Shown here: positions 25,703 to 34,882 of the stretch, in pieces
Layout of the letters: each line of letters starts with the position of its first letter
Position numbering within the stretch: position 1 is the stretch's first letter
NCBI GenBank assembly: GCA_964530335.1
Contig: CAZGYG010000005.1
Location: 9,224 to 73,223 of the forward strand
Reading direction: 5' to 3'
DNA length: 64,000 nt
Origin: VGDP01 sp964530335
GTDB taxonomy: Bacteria; Pseudomonadota; Alphaproteobacteria; SP197
Position numbers and translations under genes: made by a program
The notes under the pieces: model-generated
What the model was told of the DNA's origin: nothing
Seen by the model: the letters and a program-made list of their open reading frames with translations, nothing else
Database searches by the model: none

Positions 25703-26665
25703 TCAGGTCCGATTGGCCTGGAACGTCACGTGCTCGAGGGTGCCCGCGTCGAGCGCGGCGCATACGCGAACCCAGCGCTCGCATTCCGCCAGGATCATGG
25801 CGCCCTGGCGAACGTCGATCGGGTTGCTCTTGACGAAATCGTCGATCACCGACCAGGCCCGCACCATTTCGGATTGCATCGTGCCGTTCGTGGTGTCGGC
25901 GCTCTTGATCGAGAACCCGGCCTTGCCGAGGGAGTACGCCATCTGCGCCCTGGTACGCAGGCCCGCCGGGGCCGTGCGCGACTTGGTCACGATCGCCAGG
26001 TCCGCGTCGGGCTTGTTGTCGCCGATGCGCAGGAACTGGGACAGGAAGAAGCGACCCTTGGGCTTCAGCGCCCGTTGCACGGCCTTGAGCACGCCGTCGA
26101 TCGAGGCGAGTTCGATCAGGCCGTCCTTGGCGTAGGCGTGGTCGTAGCGCGCCCTGCGGAAGTCCGGGCTGCGCGGATCGAAAGGCTTGATTTCCGCCTT
26201 TTTCGCGAGCCCTGCCTTGTTCGATAGCTCGGCGGCTTGCTCCGCCAGGCTTGGCGAGCTTTCGAAGGCCGTGACGTAGGCGCCGGATTCGCGCACGATC
26301 GTGCGCGTCGAGCCGCCAATCCCGGGTTCGAGCTCGAGCAGCCACACGGCCGGCGACAGCGACAGGTCGCGCACCTGGGTCAGGACGTAATCCTTGCCGC
26401 CGGGCGTGAGAAACCCCGGATTCCACAGGCCTTGCAGCCAGGTCTCGTCGGGTTCTTGCGCGGTAACGGGCGCCGCCGCGGATATCTCCTCGACCAGTTC
26501 GAGGGCCTCCGCGACGAGCTCGGGCGCAACGTCCGGGTGCGACCACAGCCCGCGCACCGCCGAAGCCAGCCGCCGGCCGAACCCGGGGCGCAACTCGCCC
26601 GCCTCGGCCTTTCGAGCCGGTCCCGAAATGACTCGCGACCGCGATATCGAGGCAGTCGAACCCAT
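25703..26665 (-). CDS. SAM-dependent methyltransferase-like protein
   Basis: A 320-residue protein. The N-terminal helical part (about 1-90) is followed by a Rossmann methyltransferase core with WLLELEPGIGGSTRTIVRE as a motif I equivalent, YVTAFESSPSLAEQAAEL as motif II, then YDHAYAKDGLIEL and ALKPKGRFFLSQFLRIGD. The C-terminal part (AYSLGKAGFSIKSADTTNGTMQSEMVRAW) resembles small-molecule methyltransferase lids. Motif I is degenerate (E-P-G-I-G-G) but keeps the glycines. The substrate is unknown. The start at 26665 lacks a clear ribosome site. Confidence 0.65.
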   Translation of the reverse strand: MGSTASISRSRVISGPARKAEAGELRPGFGRRLASAVRGLWSHPDVAPELVAEALELVEEISAAAPVTAQEPDETWLQGLWNPGFLTPGGKDYVLTQVRDLSLSPAVWLLELEPGIGGSTRTIVRESGAYVTAFESSPSLAEQAAELSNKAGLAKKAEIKPFDPRSPDFRRARYDHAYAKDGLIELASIDGVLKAVQRALKPKGRFFLSQFLRIGDNKPDADLAIVTKSRTAPAGLRTRAQMAYSLGKAGFSIKSADTTNGTMQSEMVRAWSVIDDFVKSNPIDVRQGAMILAECERWVRVCAALDAGTLEHVTFQANRT

Positions 26666-26737
26666 GGCAACGACTATCGAGCGTGAACGTTAAGCATCCC
26701 TGAAGACGCGCCGCGGCGGGCTGGCATCGAAGCGGGA

Positions 26738-27655
26738 TCACGCCCGAGCGAGCGCCTCTTCGCCGTCGAGCAGGCTGGTCACCGGCGTGCCCAGCCAGCC
26801 GGCTTCGCGCCTGCGCCAATAGAGGCCGCGCAGTTCGCTGGTCAGCAGCCCTGGGGCGCCGTTGCCGAGCGGACGGCCGTCGACCCGGGTCACCGGCATG
26901 ATGCCGCCCGCGGTCGAGGACAAGAAGGCCTCGTCCGCGCCCCTCAGGGCCTCGGGGGGGAAATCGCCGGCGGTCACGGTCAGGCCGAGCATGGCCGCGA
27001 GCTCGATCACCGTGCGGCGCGTGATCCCCTCCAGGACGTTGGCGGCCGGGGTGAACAGCTTGCCGGCCTTGGCGAAGAACACGTTGAAGCCGGGTCCTTC
27101 GGCGAGGAACCCCGAGGGCGTGCACAGCACGACGTTGTCCGCGCCGCGGTCGAGCCCTTGCAGCAGGCCGCGCTGCATATCCATCCAGTTGAAGTTCTTG
27201 ACCCTGGGGTCGATCGCCTCGGTTGGCGTGCGCCGGTTGTCGACGATCGCCACGTCGATGCCGGTCTCCTGCCGCTCGGGCCGCACGATCCAGATGTAGG
27301 GCAGCGCGAAGGCGATGAAGCGCTGGATGCAGGTGCGCAGGTCGCGCCGGTCGGGCGCCGCGTAACTGCCCCGGGTGACAATCATCTGAACGAAGGCGTC
27401 GTCGAGACTCGCGCGGTCGACGCACGTCGCCAGGATGCGCGCTAGGGCATCGGGCGCGTGCGGGCACGTGAGCCGCATTCCCTCGCAGCTCCGGAGGAAA
27501 CGCGCTATGTGGTCGTCGAGCCGGAAGAACTGGCCGTGCCAGACCGAGGTCGTGTCGTAGACCGCGTCGCCGCGCAGGAACCCCAGGTCGAACAGCGGCA
27601 GCCTGGCCTGCTCCGCGGGGACATATTGGTCATCGATGTAGACGATTCCGGGCAT
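26738..27655 (-). CDS. class IV aminotransferase (branched-chain or D-amino-acid type)
   Basis: A 305-residue fold-type IV PLP enzyme. It opens with the family signature YIDDQYVPAEQARLPLFDLGFLRGDAVYDTTSVW. DPRVKNFNWMDMQRGL contains the Schiff-base Lys153. GFLAEGPGFNVFFAKAGKLFTP and LEGITRRTVIELAAMLG form the phosphate site. DEAFLSSTAGGIMPVTRVDGRPLG is the C-terminal motif. Branched-chain, D-alanine and (R)-amine aminotransferases share these features, so substrate and stereochemistry are open. The MBL gene lies 10 bases upstream on the same strand, suggesting co-transcription. Confidence 0.85.
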   Translation of the reverse strand: MPGIVYIDDQYVPAEQARLPLFDLGFLRGDAVYDTTSVWHGQFFRLDDHIARFLRSCEGMRLTCPHAPDALARILATCVDRASLDDAFVQMIVTRGSYAAPDRRDLRTCIQRFIAFALPYIWIVRPERQETGIDVAIVDNRRTPTEAIDPRVKNFNWMDMQRGLLQGLDRGADNVVLCTPSGFLAEGPGFNVFFAKAGKLFTPAANVLEGITRRTVIELAAMLGLTVTAGDFPPEALRGADEAFLSSTAGGIMPVTRVDGRPLGNGAPGLLTSELRGLYWRRREAGWLGTPVTSLLDGEEALARA

Positions 27656-27665
27656 CAGTCCCTCC

Positions 27666-28550
27666 TCAATGTCGGATGTAAACGTTGGTCAAGCCGGGCT
27701 CGCCATCGCACGCGACCTCGCCGCGGGCGCTGAGGTCGATCAAGTGCGCCAGAACCGAGCACCCCGCCGCCGCGTGGAGCGTCTTCGGAAGGTCGTCGTA
27801 GATCGTGGCGACCAGATGCGGGATCGTCGCCGGCCCGATCGCCAGCGCCGCGAGGATCTGTCGTTCGCGGGCGCGGCGATGATCGATGAGCGCCCCGACG
27901 TGCCCGCGAGGATCGCCGATCGGCGGGCCGTGGGTCGGCCAGAACGTGGTCTCGCGACGCAGGGCCAGCCGGTCGAGCGAGGCCATGTACGCCGCCATGT
28001 CGCCGTCGGGCGGCACCACCACGGTCGTCGACCAGCCCATGACGTGATCGCCGCAGAACAGCGCATCGGCGTGGGCGAAGCACAGGTGGTTGGACATATG
28101 CCCCGGGGTATGGATGGCCTCGAGCGTCCAGCCGGCGCCGACGACGATGTCGCCATCCCGGACGCGGACGTCCGGCATGAAGTCATGGTCCACCCCTTCC
28201 TCGACCCGCGTTTCGAGTTCGTCGTGTCGTCCGCCCAGCGGCCCGAACCCGAGGATCGGAGCCCCGGTGGCCGCGCGCAACGCCCGCGCCGCGGGCGAAT
28301 GGTCGAGGTGCGTGTGGGTCACGACGATATGGCTGACGGTTTCGCCGTCGAGCGCCGCCAGGATCGCCGCGACGTGCTCCTCCAGGTCGGGGCCGGGGTC
28401 GATCACGGCGACCGAACCGCGGCCGACCACGTACGTGCCCGTGCCGTGGAACGTGAACGGCCCGGGGTTGCGCGCGACGATGCGCCGGATGCCGGGACCG
28501 ACCTGCTCGGCCACGCCATAAGCGAACCTCATGTCGCGCAGGAACCGCAC
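27666..28550 (-). CDS. MBL-fold hydrolase (LACTB2-like)
   Basis: About 294 residues. The metallo-beta-lactamase core has GTGTYVVGRGSVAVIDPGPDLEEH and the zinc motif HTHLDHSPAARAL. IHTPGHMSNHLCF, FCGDHVMGWSTTVV and FWPTHGPPI supply the later ligands. A C-terminal winged-helix-like region (TIPHLVATIYDDLP) is typical of the LACTB2/RNase Z-like subgroup, whose human member is an endoribonuclease. The GTG at 28550 has a GGAG site 8 bases upstream. An earlier GTG at 28625 and an ATG at 28532 are alternatives. Confidence 0.83.
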   Translation of the reverse strand: MRFLRDMRFAYGVAEQVGPGIRRIVARNPGPFTFHGTGTYVVGRGSVAVIDPGPDLEEHVAAILAALDGETVSHIVVTHTHLDHSPAARALRAATGAPILGFGPLGGRHDELETRVEEGVDHDFMPDVRVRDGDIVVGAGWTLEAIHTPGHMSNHLCFAHADALFCGDHVMGWSTTVVVPPDGDMAAYMASLDRLALRRETTFWPTHGPPIGDPRGHVGALIDHRRARERQILAALAIGPATIPHLVATIYDDLPKTLHAAAGCSVLAHLIDLSARGEVACDGEPGLTNVYIRH

Positions 28551-28713
28551 GGTGACGTCTCCGTCACGGGTACCCAGGAAGCTGCCCAGGAAGCCGCAAG
28601 GTATCACGGACGTGACGGCCGTCACTTAAGCCTGCCGCTGTGTCGGTCCGCGCTCAGTTCCGGGGCTTGACCGCCGCCAAGGAAGTCCAATAATTGAGTT
28701 CGGGGACACCGCC

Positions 28714-28881
28714 ATGCAGCACGATACGATCCGGGATTTGCTCGAGACAACCAGGATCAACGCCGAAATCGAGGCGATCGACGAGGATCCTGCGCACGAG
28801 AACGTAGCCGTGGTGAGGCTCAGGTTCCGCGATCGTCGGGATCGCGTCGTCCGCCCTGGCGCGGCGCCAGCGCACGGCTAG
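28714..28881 (+). CDS. possible small protein (55 residues)
   Basis: An ATG frame encoding a charged 55-residue peptide beginning MQHDTIRDLLETTRINAEIEAIDED, with an Arg-rich second half. It fills part of the gap of roughly 0.4 kb between the MBL gene and the CYTH-CHAD gene. No family is recognised and no good ribosome site is visible. The frame is compatible with a short helical protein but could be chance. A frame on the opposite strand is less protein-like. Confidence 0.25.
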   Translation: MQHDTIRDLLETTRINAEIEAIDEDPAHENVAVVRLRFRDRRDRVVRPGAAPAHG

Positions 28882-29009
28882 GCGTTCGGTCGGTTTCACG
28901 AACCGGTAACTTGACGGTCGCGGCCGATCCCGCTACCGGAATCGAGCGTTGCCGGCCGCTTCGGGCACGTTTGCCGTCCGCGCGCCGGGGCCATGTGGCG
29001 CGGGGGCGG

Positions 29010-30527
29010 ATGGCGACGGAAATCGAACTCCGGTTCCGTGTCGGTCCGGAAGTCTTTGATCGGCTCCGCCAGGCGACCCCCGAGGGTGTCGATATCCGGC
29101 CGGCCGTCACGCGCACCTTGTCCAGCACGTATTTCGATCTTCCCGACCGCGGCCTGGGCGCGCGGGGCTTCGGCGTCCGCCTGCGCGAGGAGGACGGCCG
29201 GCGCAGCCTGACGGTAAAGTCGGGTGACAACCCCTGGTTCGGCGCGCGCGAGGAATGGACCGTACGGGCCGGGAATGGGCCAAAGCTCGGCCGGCTCGGC
29301 CGATACCTTCCGCCCGAGGCCTCGGCTGGGCCACTGACCCCGGTGTTCCGCACCCGCATCGAACGCACGCTGCGCGATCTCCGCATCGGCCGGGGCGTTC
29401 GCGTCGAACTGGCGCTCGACCGGGGCGTGATCGCCGCGGGCCGGCGCAGGCTTTCGGTGCGGGAGCTCGAGCTCGAACTCAAGCGGGGCACCGTCACGGA
29501 TCTTTATGCGACCGCCTTGCGATTGCACCGAGAGTTGGGGCCGTTCGCGCTGCTGCCGTCGAGCAAGGCCGCCCGTGGCTACGCCCTGGCGGCGGGACGG
29601 TCCGAGGCGGCGTACCGGGCGGATGCCGTCGCGCTCGACCTCGGCGCCTCGACCGAAACGGCGTGCAAGGCGATCGTCCGCTCGTGCCTCGGCCAGATCC
29701 TGGCCAATCACGAGCCGGCGCGACACGGCGTGGACAGCGAAGGGGTGCACCAGGTCCGCATCGGCTTCCGCCGACTGCGCGCCGCGCTGGGGGCGCTGCG
29801 ACCGTTCGCGCCACCCGAGCGACGGGACGCGGTTGCCGACTGGGCGCGCTGGGCCACGCAGCGCTTCGGCCCCGCGCGGGACTGGGACGTGTTCATCGAC
29901 GAGCGCCTGGCGCCCGCGCTTGCCCGCCACGGCGACCCGGACGGACGCCTGCGCGCGACCGCCGAGGCCAAACGCGCCGCCGCCTACCGGCTCGTCCGGC
30001 GGGCGCTTAGGGAACGGCGCTACACCGAGGCCATGCTCGACGCGCTGCGGTGGCTCGAGGAGCCCTGGAGCGAGGCCGCGGGCAAGCGCCGGCGCGAGCG
30101 GCTTGCCACGCCATTCGTCGACGTGGCCTGGCGCCTGGGGCGCGATGCCGACCGGCGCCTGAGGGCGCGGGCGAGGCACCTGGACGAAGGCGACCCGGCG
30201 GCGCTGCACCGCGTCCGCCTGGCGGCGAAAAGGGCGCGCTACATGGCGGAGTTCCTGGCCCCGATCGCGCCCCAGGGCGGGGTCGGGCCTTACCTCAAGG
30301 CGCTCAAGCGCGTCCAGGATACGTTCGGGCGCAGCAGCGACGACGCCGCCGCGACCGAGCGGCTCGCCACCCTGTTGCACGCCGTGCCGGTCGACGCGCC
30401 CCAGGCCCTGATCGACGCCATTGCGCCGCCCACCGAACCGACACGGGCGCGATCACGGTTGCACCGCGTCTGGCGCGCCTACCAGGCGACCATGCCGATC
30501 CATCGCGCGCTCGGCCACCACGGCTAA
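29010..30527 (+). CDS. CYTH and CHAD domain protein (polyphosphate-associated)
   Basis: A 505-residue fusion. The N-terminal CYTH/triphosphate-tunnel domain (about 1-200) starts MATEIELRF with the ExExR motif and continues with YFDLPDRGLGARGFGVRLREEDG and TVKSG. The C-terminal CHAD domain (about 225-500) is helical and Arg/His-rich: ILANHEPARHGVDSEGVHQVRIGFRRLRAAL and a second half, LHRVRLAAKRARYMAEFL. TTM enzymes hydrolyse triphosphates, and CHAD domains bind polyphosphate granules. The gene lies beside sixA, ppk1 and ppx, which supports a role in polyphosphate metabolism. The ATG at 29010 after GGGGGCGG was chosen because it starts the CYTH motif. Confidence 0.88.
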   Translation: MATEIELRFRVGPEVFDRLRQATPEGVDIRPAVTRTLSSTYFDLPDRGLGARGFGVRLREEDGRRSLTVKSGDNPWFGAREEWTVRAGNGPKLGRLGRYLPPEASAGPLTPVFRTRIERTLRDLRIGRGVRVELALDRGVIAAGRRRLSVRELELELKRGTVTDLYATALRLHRELGPFALLPSSKAARGYALAAGRSEAAYRADAVALDLGASTETACKAIVRSCLGQILANHEPARHGVDSEGVHQVRIGFRRLRAALGALRPFAPPERRDAVADWARWATQRFGPARDWDVFIDERLAPALARHGDPDGRLRATAEAKRAAAYRLVRRALRERRYTEAMLDALRWLEEPWSEAAGKRRRERLATPFVDVAWRLGRDADRRLRARARHLDEGDPAALHRVRLAAKRARYMAEFLAPIAPQGGVGPYLKALKRVQDTFGRSSDDAAATERLATLLHAVPVDAPQALIDAIAPPTEPTRARSRLHRVWRAYQATMPIHRALGHHG

Positions 30528-31036
30528 TCGAGGTCGCGCGGCACGACCAGATCGCGTAGTCGGCACGAGCCGTGGCCAAGCGCGCGCCACGACGGGCCCT
30601 TGAAGTCGAGCGTCGCCAGCGCCCCGGTCGGCAGCTTGTCGCGCACCCGCGCCAGGGTATCCGCCGCGCCGCCGCCGGCGAGATGCAGAATCAGGTTCTG
30701 CAGGTCGGGGTTGTGGCCGACCACCATGACCGCGTCTACCGTGTCCTCCTGGCGAGCGAGCAGCCGCAGGATCGCCTCCTCGCCGGCCAGGTAGATGGCG
30801 CGATCATGCACGATGCGGGGTGCCGAACCGAGACCGGGGGCCACCAATTCCAGGGTCCGGCGGGCGCGCCGCGCGGTCGAGCACAGCACCACGGCCGGGC
30901 GCACGCCGGCCTCGGCGCAGTGCCGGGCCAGGCCCGCGCACGCTTCGATGCCGCGGCGGCTGAGCGGCCGGTCGTGGTCGCTGACGTTCTCGTCGCGGCT
31001 AGATTTGGCGTGGCGCAGGACATAGATGCGTTTCAT
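30524..31036 (-). CDS. sixA: SixA-type phosphohistidine phosphatase
   Basis: A 170-residue histidine phosphatase. The catalytic RHAKSSRD is at 8-15, followed by DHDRPLSRRGIEAC, a second Arg region (LCSTARRARRTLEL), and the second catalytic His in VMVVGHNPDLQNLIL. E. coli SixA dephosphorylates phosphohistidine in the nitrogen phosphotransferase system. Here it lies between CHAD and ppk1, converging on the CHAD gene with a 4-base overlap of the stops. In this setting it may act on phosphate-rich substrates, which is a guess from context. Confidence 0.85.
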   Translation of the reverse strand: MKRIYVLRHAKSSRDENVSDHDRPLSRRGIEACAGLARHCAEAGVRPAVVLCSTARRARRTLELVAPGLGSAPRIVHDRAIYLAGEEAILRLLARQEDTVDAVMVVGHNPDLQNLILHLAGGGAADTLARVRDKLPTGALATLDFKGPSWRALGHGSCRLRDLVVPRDLD

Positions 31037-31101
31037 GGCCCACCCATTCGACCCAAGGCGCGCGGGAATCGGTCACGACTCCATGATATACGTGTGCGGC
31101 C

Positions 31102-33336
31102 ATGGCAGCCGATAGCCCGACGACACCCAGCGCAACCCTGGCGCAGCGCGAGCCCGACGCGGCCGAACGCCGGTTCGACGGTCCCGTTCGCGTGCCCGCC
31201 CCGAGGGGCGAACCGGGGCCGCCCTTGGACCCGGGCGCCCGTGAGCGGTTCATCAACCGCGAGCTGTCGTGGCTCAAGTTCAACGAGCGGGTGCTCGAGG
31301 AAGCGCACAATCCGGCCCATCCCCTGTTCGAGCGGGTGCGCTTCCTGTCGATTTCGGCCGCCAATCTCGACGAGTTCTTCATGGTGCGCGTGGCCGGGCT
31401 GATCAACCAGATGCGCGCCGGCGTGGCCGTGGGCCATCTCGACGGCCTGACCCCAGCCCAGCAGCTTGCCGCCATCCGCGTCCAGGCGCGCGCGCTCATG
31501 GCCAAGCAGCAGGCGTGCTGGACCGCGCTGGCGCCCGAGCTGCGCGACCAGGGCATCGCGGTGGTCGGGCCCGTGGAGCTGACGCCCGACGACCTTGCCT
31601 GGCTGGAAACCTACTTCAGCGACGAGGTCGAGCCGGTGCTGACCCCGCTGGCGATCGACCCGGCGCACCCGTTTCCGTTCATCCCCAACTTCGGCTTCTC
31701 GCTGGTGCTCCAGCTCCAGCGCACGAGCGACGGCGCGGCCCAACGCGCGCTGGTGCCCCTGCCCTCGCGGCTCGGCCGGTTCGTCCGCCTGCCGGGCGAG
31801 GGCGCGCGCTACGTGCCGATCGAGCTGCTCGTGCACCTCAATCTGGGCCGCCTGTTTCCCGGCCTGCGGGTCATGGCGCGCGGCGAATTCCGCATCGTGC
31901 GCGACAGCGAGATCGAGATCGAGGAAGAGGCCGAGGATCTGGTCCGCACGTTCGAGAGCGCGCTGAAGCGGCGGCGGCGCGGCAACGTGATCCGGCTCAA
32001 GGTCTCGGTCGGCATGCCCGAGCAACTGCTGGACTTCGTGGTCGAGGCGCTCGGCGTCGGCGCCGACGACATCTATCCGGCCGAGGGCATGCTGGGGCTC
32101 GCGGACATCGCCCAGCTCATCGACAGCGACCGCACCGGGCTGCTGTTCGAGCCGTACAACCCGCGGTTTCCCGAGCGCATCCGCGACTTCGGCGGCGACT
32201 GTTTCGCCGCCATCCGGCGCAAGGACCTGGTGGTCCACCACCCCTACGAGAGCTTTGACGTGGTGGTCCAGTTCGTCCGCCAGGCGGCGGAGGACCCGGC
32301 GGTGGTCGCGATCAAGCAGACGCTCTATCGCACCAGCAACGATTCGCCGATCGTGCGCGCCCTGATCGCCGCCGCCGAGGCCGGCAAGTCGGTGACCGCG
32401 CTCGTCGAGCTGAAGGCGCGCTTCGACGAGGAGGCGAACATCCGCTGGGCGCGTGACCTGGAGCGCGCGGGCGCCCAGGTGGTTTACGGCTTCGTCAACC
32501 TCAAGACCCACGCCAAGATCTCGCTCGTGGTCCGGCGCGAGTCCGGGAAGCTGGTGTCGTACGTGCACTTCGGCACCGGCAATTACCATCCGATCACGGC
32601 ACGCATTTACACCGACCTGTCGTTCTTCACCTGCGACGCGGCGCTGTGCCGCGACGCCAACCGCGTCTTCAATTACCTGACCGGTTACGCCAAGCCCGAG
32701 CGGTTCGAGAAGCTGGCCATGGCGCCGATCGGTATGCGCGACACGGTGATCCGTATGGTCGACGACGAGATCGAGCACGCCAAGGCCGGACGCCCCGCGG
32801 CGATCTGGGCCAAGCTCAACTCCCTGACCGACCGCAAGACGATCGACGCGCTCTACCGGGCGTCCCAGGCGGGCGTGCTGGTCGACCTGATCGTGCGCGG
32901 CATCTGCTGCCTGAGGCCCGCCGTGCCGGGACTGTCCGAGACCATCCGGGTCAAGAGCATCGTCGGGCGCTTTCTCGAACATTCGCGGATCGTCTGCGCC
33001 GGCAACGGCCACGGCCTGCCATCGGCGCAGGCCAAGGTCTACATCTCGTCGGCCGATTGGATGTCGCGCACCTTCGACTGGCGGGTCGAAACCATGGTTC
33101 CGGTCGAGAACCCGACCGTCCACGAGCAGGTGCTCGACCAGATCATGGTGGCGAACATCAAGGACGTGGCCCAGACGTGGCTGCTCGGCCCCGACGGCGC
33201 GTACCAGCGCCTCGCCGCCGATCGGGGCGCGTTCAGTTGTCATAAGTTCTTCATGACCAACCCCAGCCTGTCCGGGCGGGGCCGCGCGCTGCGCCGCCTG
33301 AGGTCCGCCGGACTCGGCAGGGCCGCGGCCGAGTAG
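31102..33336 (+). CDS. ppk1: polyphosphate kinase 1
   Basis: A 744-residue PPK1, which reversibly makes polyphosphate from ATP. The N domain has FINRELSWLKFNERVLEEA and RVRFLSISAANLDEFFMVRVAG. The head domain follows. The two HKD-type catalytic regions are NLKTHAKISLV with the autophosphorylated His470 and FLEHSRIV with His627. A proline/alanine-rich extension of about 45 residues precedes the conserved start. It is divergent from sixA by 65 bases, and ppx follows after 5 bases, giving a synthesis/degradation pair. Confidence 0.96.
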   Translation: MAADSPTTPSATLAQREPDAAERRFDGPVRVPAPRGEPGPPLDPGARERFINRELSWLKFNERVLEEAHNPAHPLFERVRFLSISAANLDEFFMVRVAGLINQMRAGVAVGHLDGLTPAQQLAAIRVQARALMAKQQACWTALAPELRDQGIAVVGPVELTPDDLAWLETYFSDEVEPVLTPLAIDPAHPFPFIPNFGFSLVLQLQRTSDGAAQRALVPLPSRLGRFVRLPGEGARYVPIELLVHLNLGRLFPGLRVMARGEFRIVRDSEIEIEEEAEDLVRTFESALKRRRRGNVIRLKVSVGMPEQLLDFVVEALGVGADDIYPAEGMLGLADIAQLIDSDRTGLLFEPYNPRFPERIRDFGGDCFAAIRRKDLVVHHPYESFDVVVQFVRQAAEDPAVVAIKQTLYRTSNDSPIVRALIAAAEAGKSVTALVELKARFDEEANIRWARDLERAGAQVVYGFVNLKTHAKISLVVRRESGKLVSYVHFGTGNYHPITARIYTDLSFFTCDAALCRDANRVFNYLTGYAKPERFEKLAMAPIGMRDTVIRMVDDEIEHAKAGRPAAIWAKLNSLTDRKTIDALYRASQAGVLVDLIVRGICCLRPAVPGLSETIRVKSIVGRFLEHSRIVCAGNGHGLPSAQAKVYISSADWMSRTFDWRVETMVPVENPTVHEQVLDQIMVANIKDVAQTWLLGPDGAYQRLAADRGAFSCHKFFMTNPSLSGRGRALRRLRSAGLGRAAAE

Positions 33337-33341
33337 AGGGC

Positions 33342-34862
33342 TTGCCGCCCCGCCGCCGCCCCGGCGCGAGCGAACGGCCGCTCGCGGTGGTCGATGTCGG
33401 GTCGAACTCGGTCCGCCTGGTGGTGTTCCGGGGCGCGCGGCGGTCCGCCGCCGTGCTCTACAACGAGAAGGTGACGTGCGAGCTGGGGCGCGGCCTGCAC
33501 CGCGACGGCCGGCTCGCGCCCGAGAATGTCGATCGGGCGCTCGATGCGATCGCGCGGTTCGTCGCGTTGGCGCGTTCGTTCGGCTCGGACATCCGGGTGT
33601 TCGGCACCGCCGCCGTGCGCGACGCCGCCAACGGCGCCGAATTCGCCGCCGCGCTCGGCCGCCGCGTGAACCTGCCCGTGACCGTGCTGAGCGGGGCGGA
33701 GGAGGCACGGCTCTCCGCGCTCGGCGTCGTCTCCGGCATCCCGGACGCCAGCGGCCTGGTCGGCGATCTCGGCGGCGGCAGCCTGGAACTGGTCGCGGTC
33801 GCCGGCGGCCGGATCGGGCGCCATGCCACGTTCCCGATCGGCCCGCTGCGCCTGGTCGACGTGCACGAGAGCGCCGTCGCGGCGTCGGCGCGCGCCGCCG
33901 TCAACGCGCACCTCGCCGGGCAACCATGGCTCGGCGACGTCGGCGGCGACTTCTACGCCGTCGGCGGCGCGTGGCGCGCGCTCGCCCGGTTGCACATGGC
34001 GCAGATCGATTACCCGCTGCGCGTGCTCCACCACTACCGCCTCGCGGCCGACGACGCGGACGAGTTGTGCGGGCTGGTCGCGCGCATGGGCCGCCAGAGC
34101 CTGCGCCGGGTCGCGGCGGTGTCGCGCAACCGCCTCGACGCGCTGCCTTGGGCGGCGCTGGTCCTGCAACGGATCATTCGGACCGCCGCGCCCACGTCGA
34201 TCGTGTTTTCGGCGAACGGACTGCGCGAAGGCGTGCTGTTCGAATGCCTCGGCGCGGCCGAGCGGCGGCGCGATCCGCTGATCGCGGCGTGCACCGACGC
34301 CGCGCGCGGGCGCGACCGCTTCGGCGGCCACGCCCAGGCCCTTTACCGGTTCAGCGCCGGCGCGGTCCCCGATGACGACGCGCGCACCGACCGGCTGCGC
34401 CGGGCCGCCGCGCTGCTGAGCGACTTGGCATGGCGCGAGCACCCGGAGCATCGCGCCGAGTTCGCGATCGAGACGGCGCTCTATCTGCCCGACGGCTGCC
34501 TCAGCCACGACGAGCGGGCCTGGCTCGCGCTGGCGCTCCACGCCCGCTACGGCGGCGCCGAGGACGCGCCGGGCGCGGCCGTGCCGCGTCGCCTGCTGGC
34601 GGTGGAGAGCGCGCGAAAGGCGCGCGCGACCGGGCTCGGCTTTCGGCTGGGCTACGCGCTCGGCGGCGCGGTGCCGGCGACGCTCCGCCACGCGGAACTG
34701 GCGCGCCAGGGCAATCGGCTCGAGCTCCGCGCCGGGCCGCGGCTCACGCCGCTGCTGGGCGATTTGATCGACCGCCGGCTGCGCATCCTGGCCGAGGCGC
34801 TCGGGCTCACGCCCGTCGTGGTGCCGGCGAAGGCGCGCCCTCTCGCGGCAGCCACGCGCTAA
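33342..34862 (+). CDS. ppx: exopolyphosphatase/guanosine pentaphosphatase family (Ppx/GppA)
   Basis: A 506-residue Ppx/GppA protein. The actin-like ATPase fold shows VVDVGSNSVRLVVF as phosphate loop 1, FGTAAVRDAANG, LSGAEEARLSALGV, and GDLGGGSLELV as phosphate loop 2. The C-terminal half is an HD-related helical region. It hydrolyses terminal phosphates of polyphosphate and may act on pppGpp. The start is a TTG at 33342 with AGAGGG upstream, 5 bases after the ppk1 stop, indicating coupled expression. No nearer ATG fits the family start. Confidence 0.9.
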   Translation: MPPRRRPGASERPLAVVDVGSNSVRLVVFRGARRSAAVLYNEKVTCELGRGLHRDGRLAPENVDRALDAIARFVALARSFGSDIRVFGTAAVRDAANGAEFAAALGRRVNLPVTVLSGAEEARLSALGVVSGIPDASGLVGDLGGGSLELVAVAGGRIGRHATFPIGPLRLVDVHESAVAASARAAVNAHLAGQPWLGDVGGDFYAVGGAWRALARLHMAQIDYPLRVLHHYRLAADDADELCGLVARMGRQSLRRVAAVSRNRLDALPWAALVLQRIIRTAAPTSIVFSANGLREGVLFECLGAAERRRDPLIAACTDAARGRDRFGGHAQALYRFSAGAVPDDDARTDRLRRAAALLSDLAWREHPEHRAEFAIETALYLPDGCLSHDERAWLALALHARYGGAEDAPGAAVPRRLLAVESARKARATGLGFRLGYALGGAVPATLRHAELARQGNRLELRAGPRLTPLLGDLIDRRLRILAEALGLTPVVVPAKARPLAAATR

Positions 34863-34882
34863 CGCCGACGCTGCTCGCCGGA

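Noticed and set aside
28654..28899. Minus-strand 81-codon frame in the gap before the CYTH-CHAD gene
   Set aside because: It overlaps a slightly better plus-strand small frame and has no ribosome site or family similarity. Neither is strong.
31033..33708. Very long open frame on the minus strand opposite ppk1
   Set aside because: It lies wholly antisense to a complete, motif-rich PPK1 gene and its translation is Arg/His/Asp-rich without any domain. Long antisense frames are expected in GC-rich DNA.
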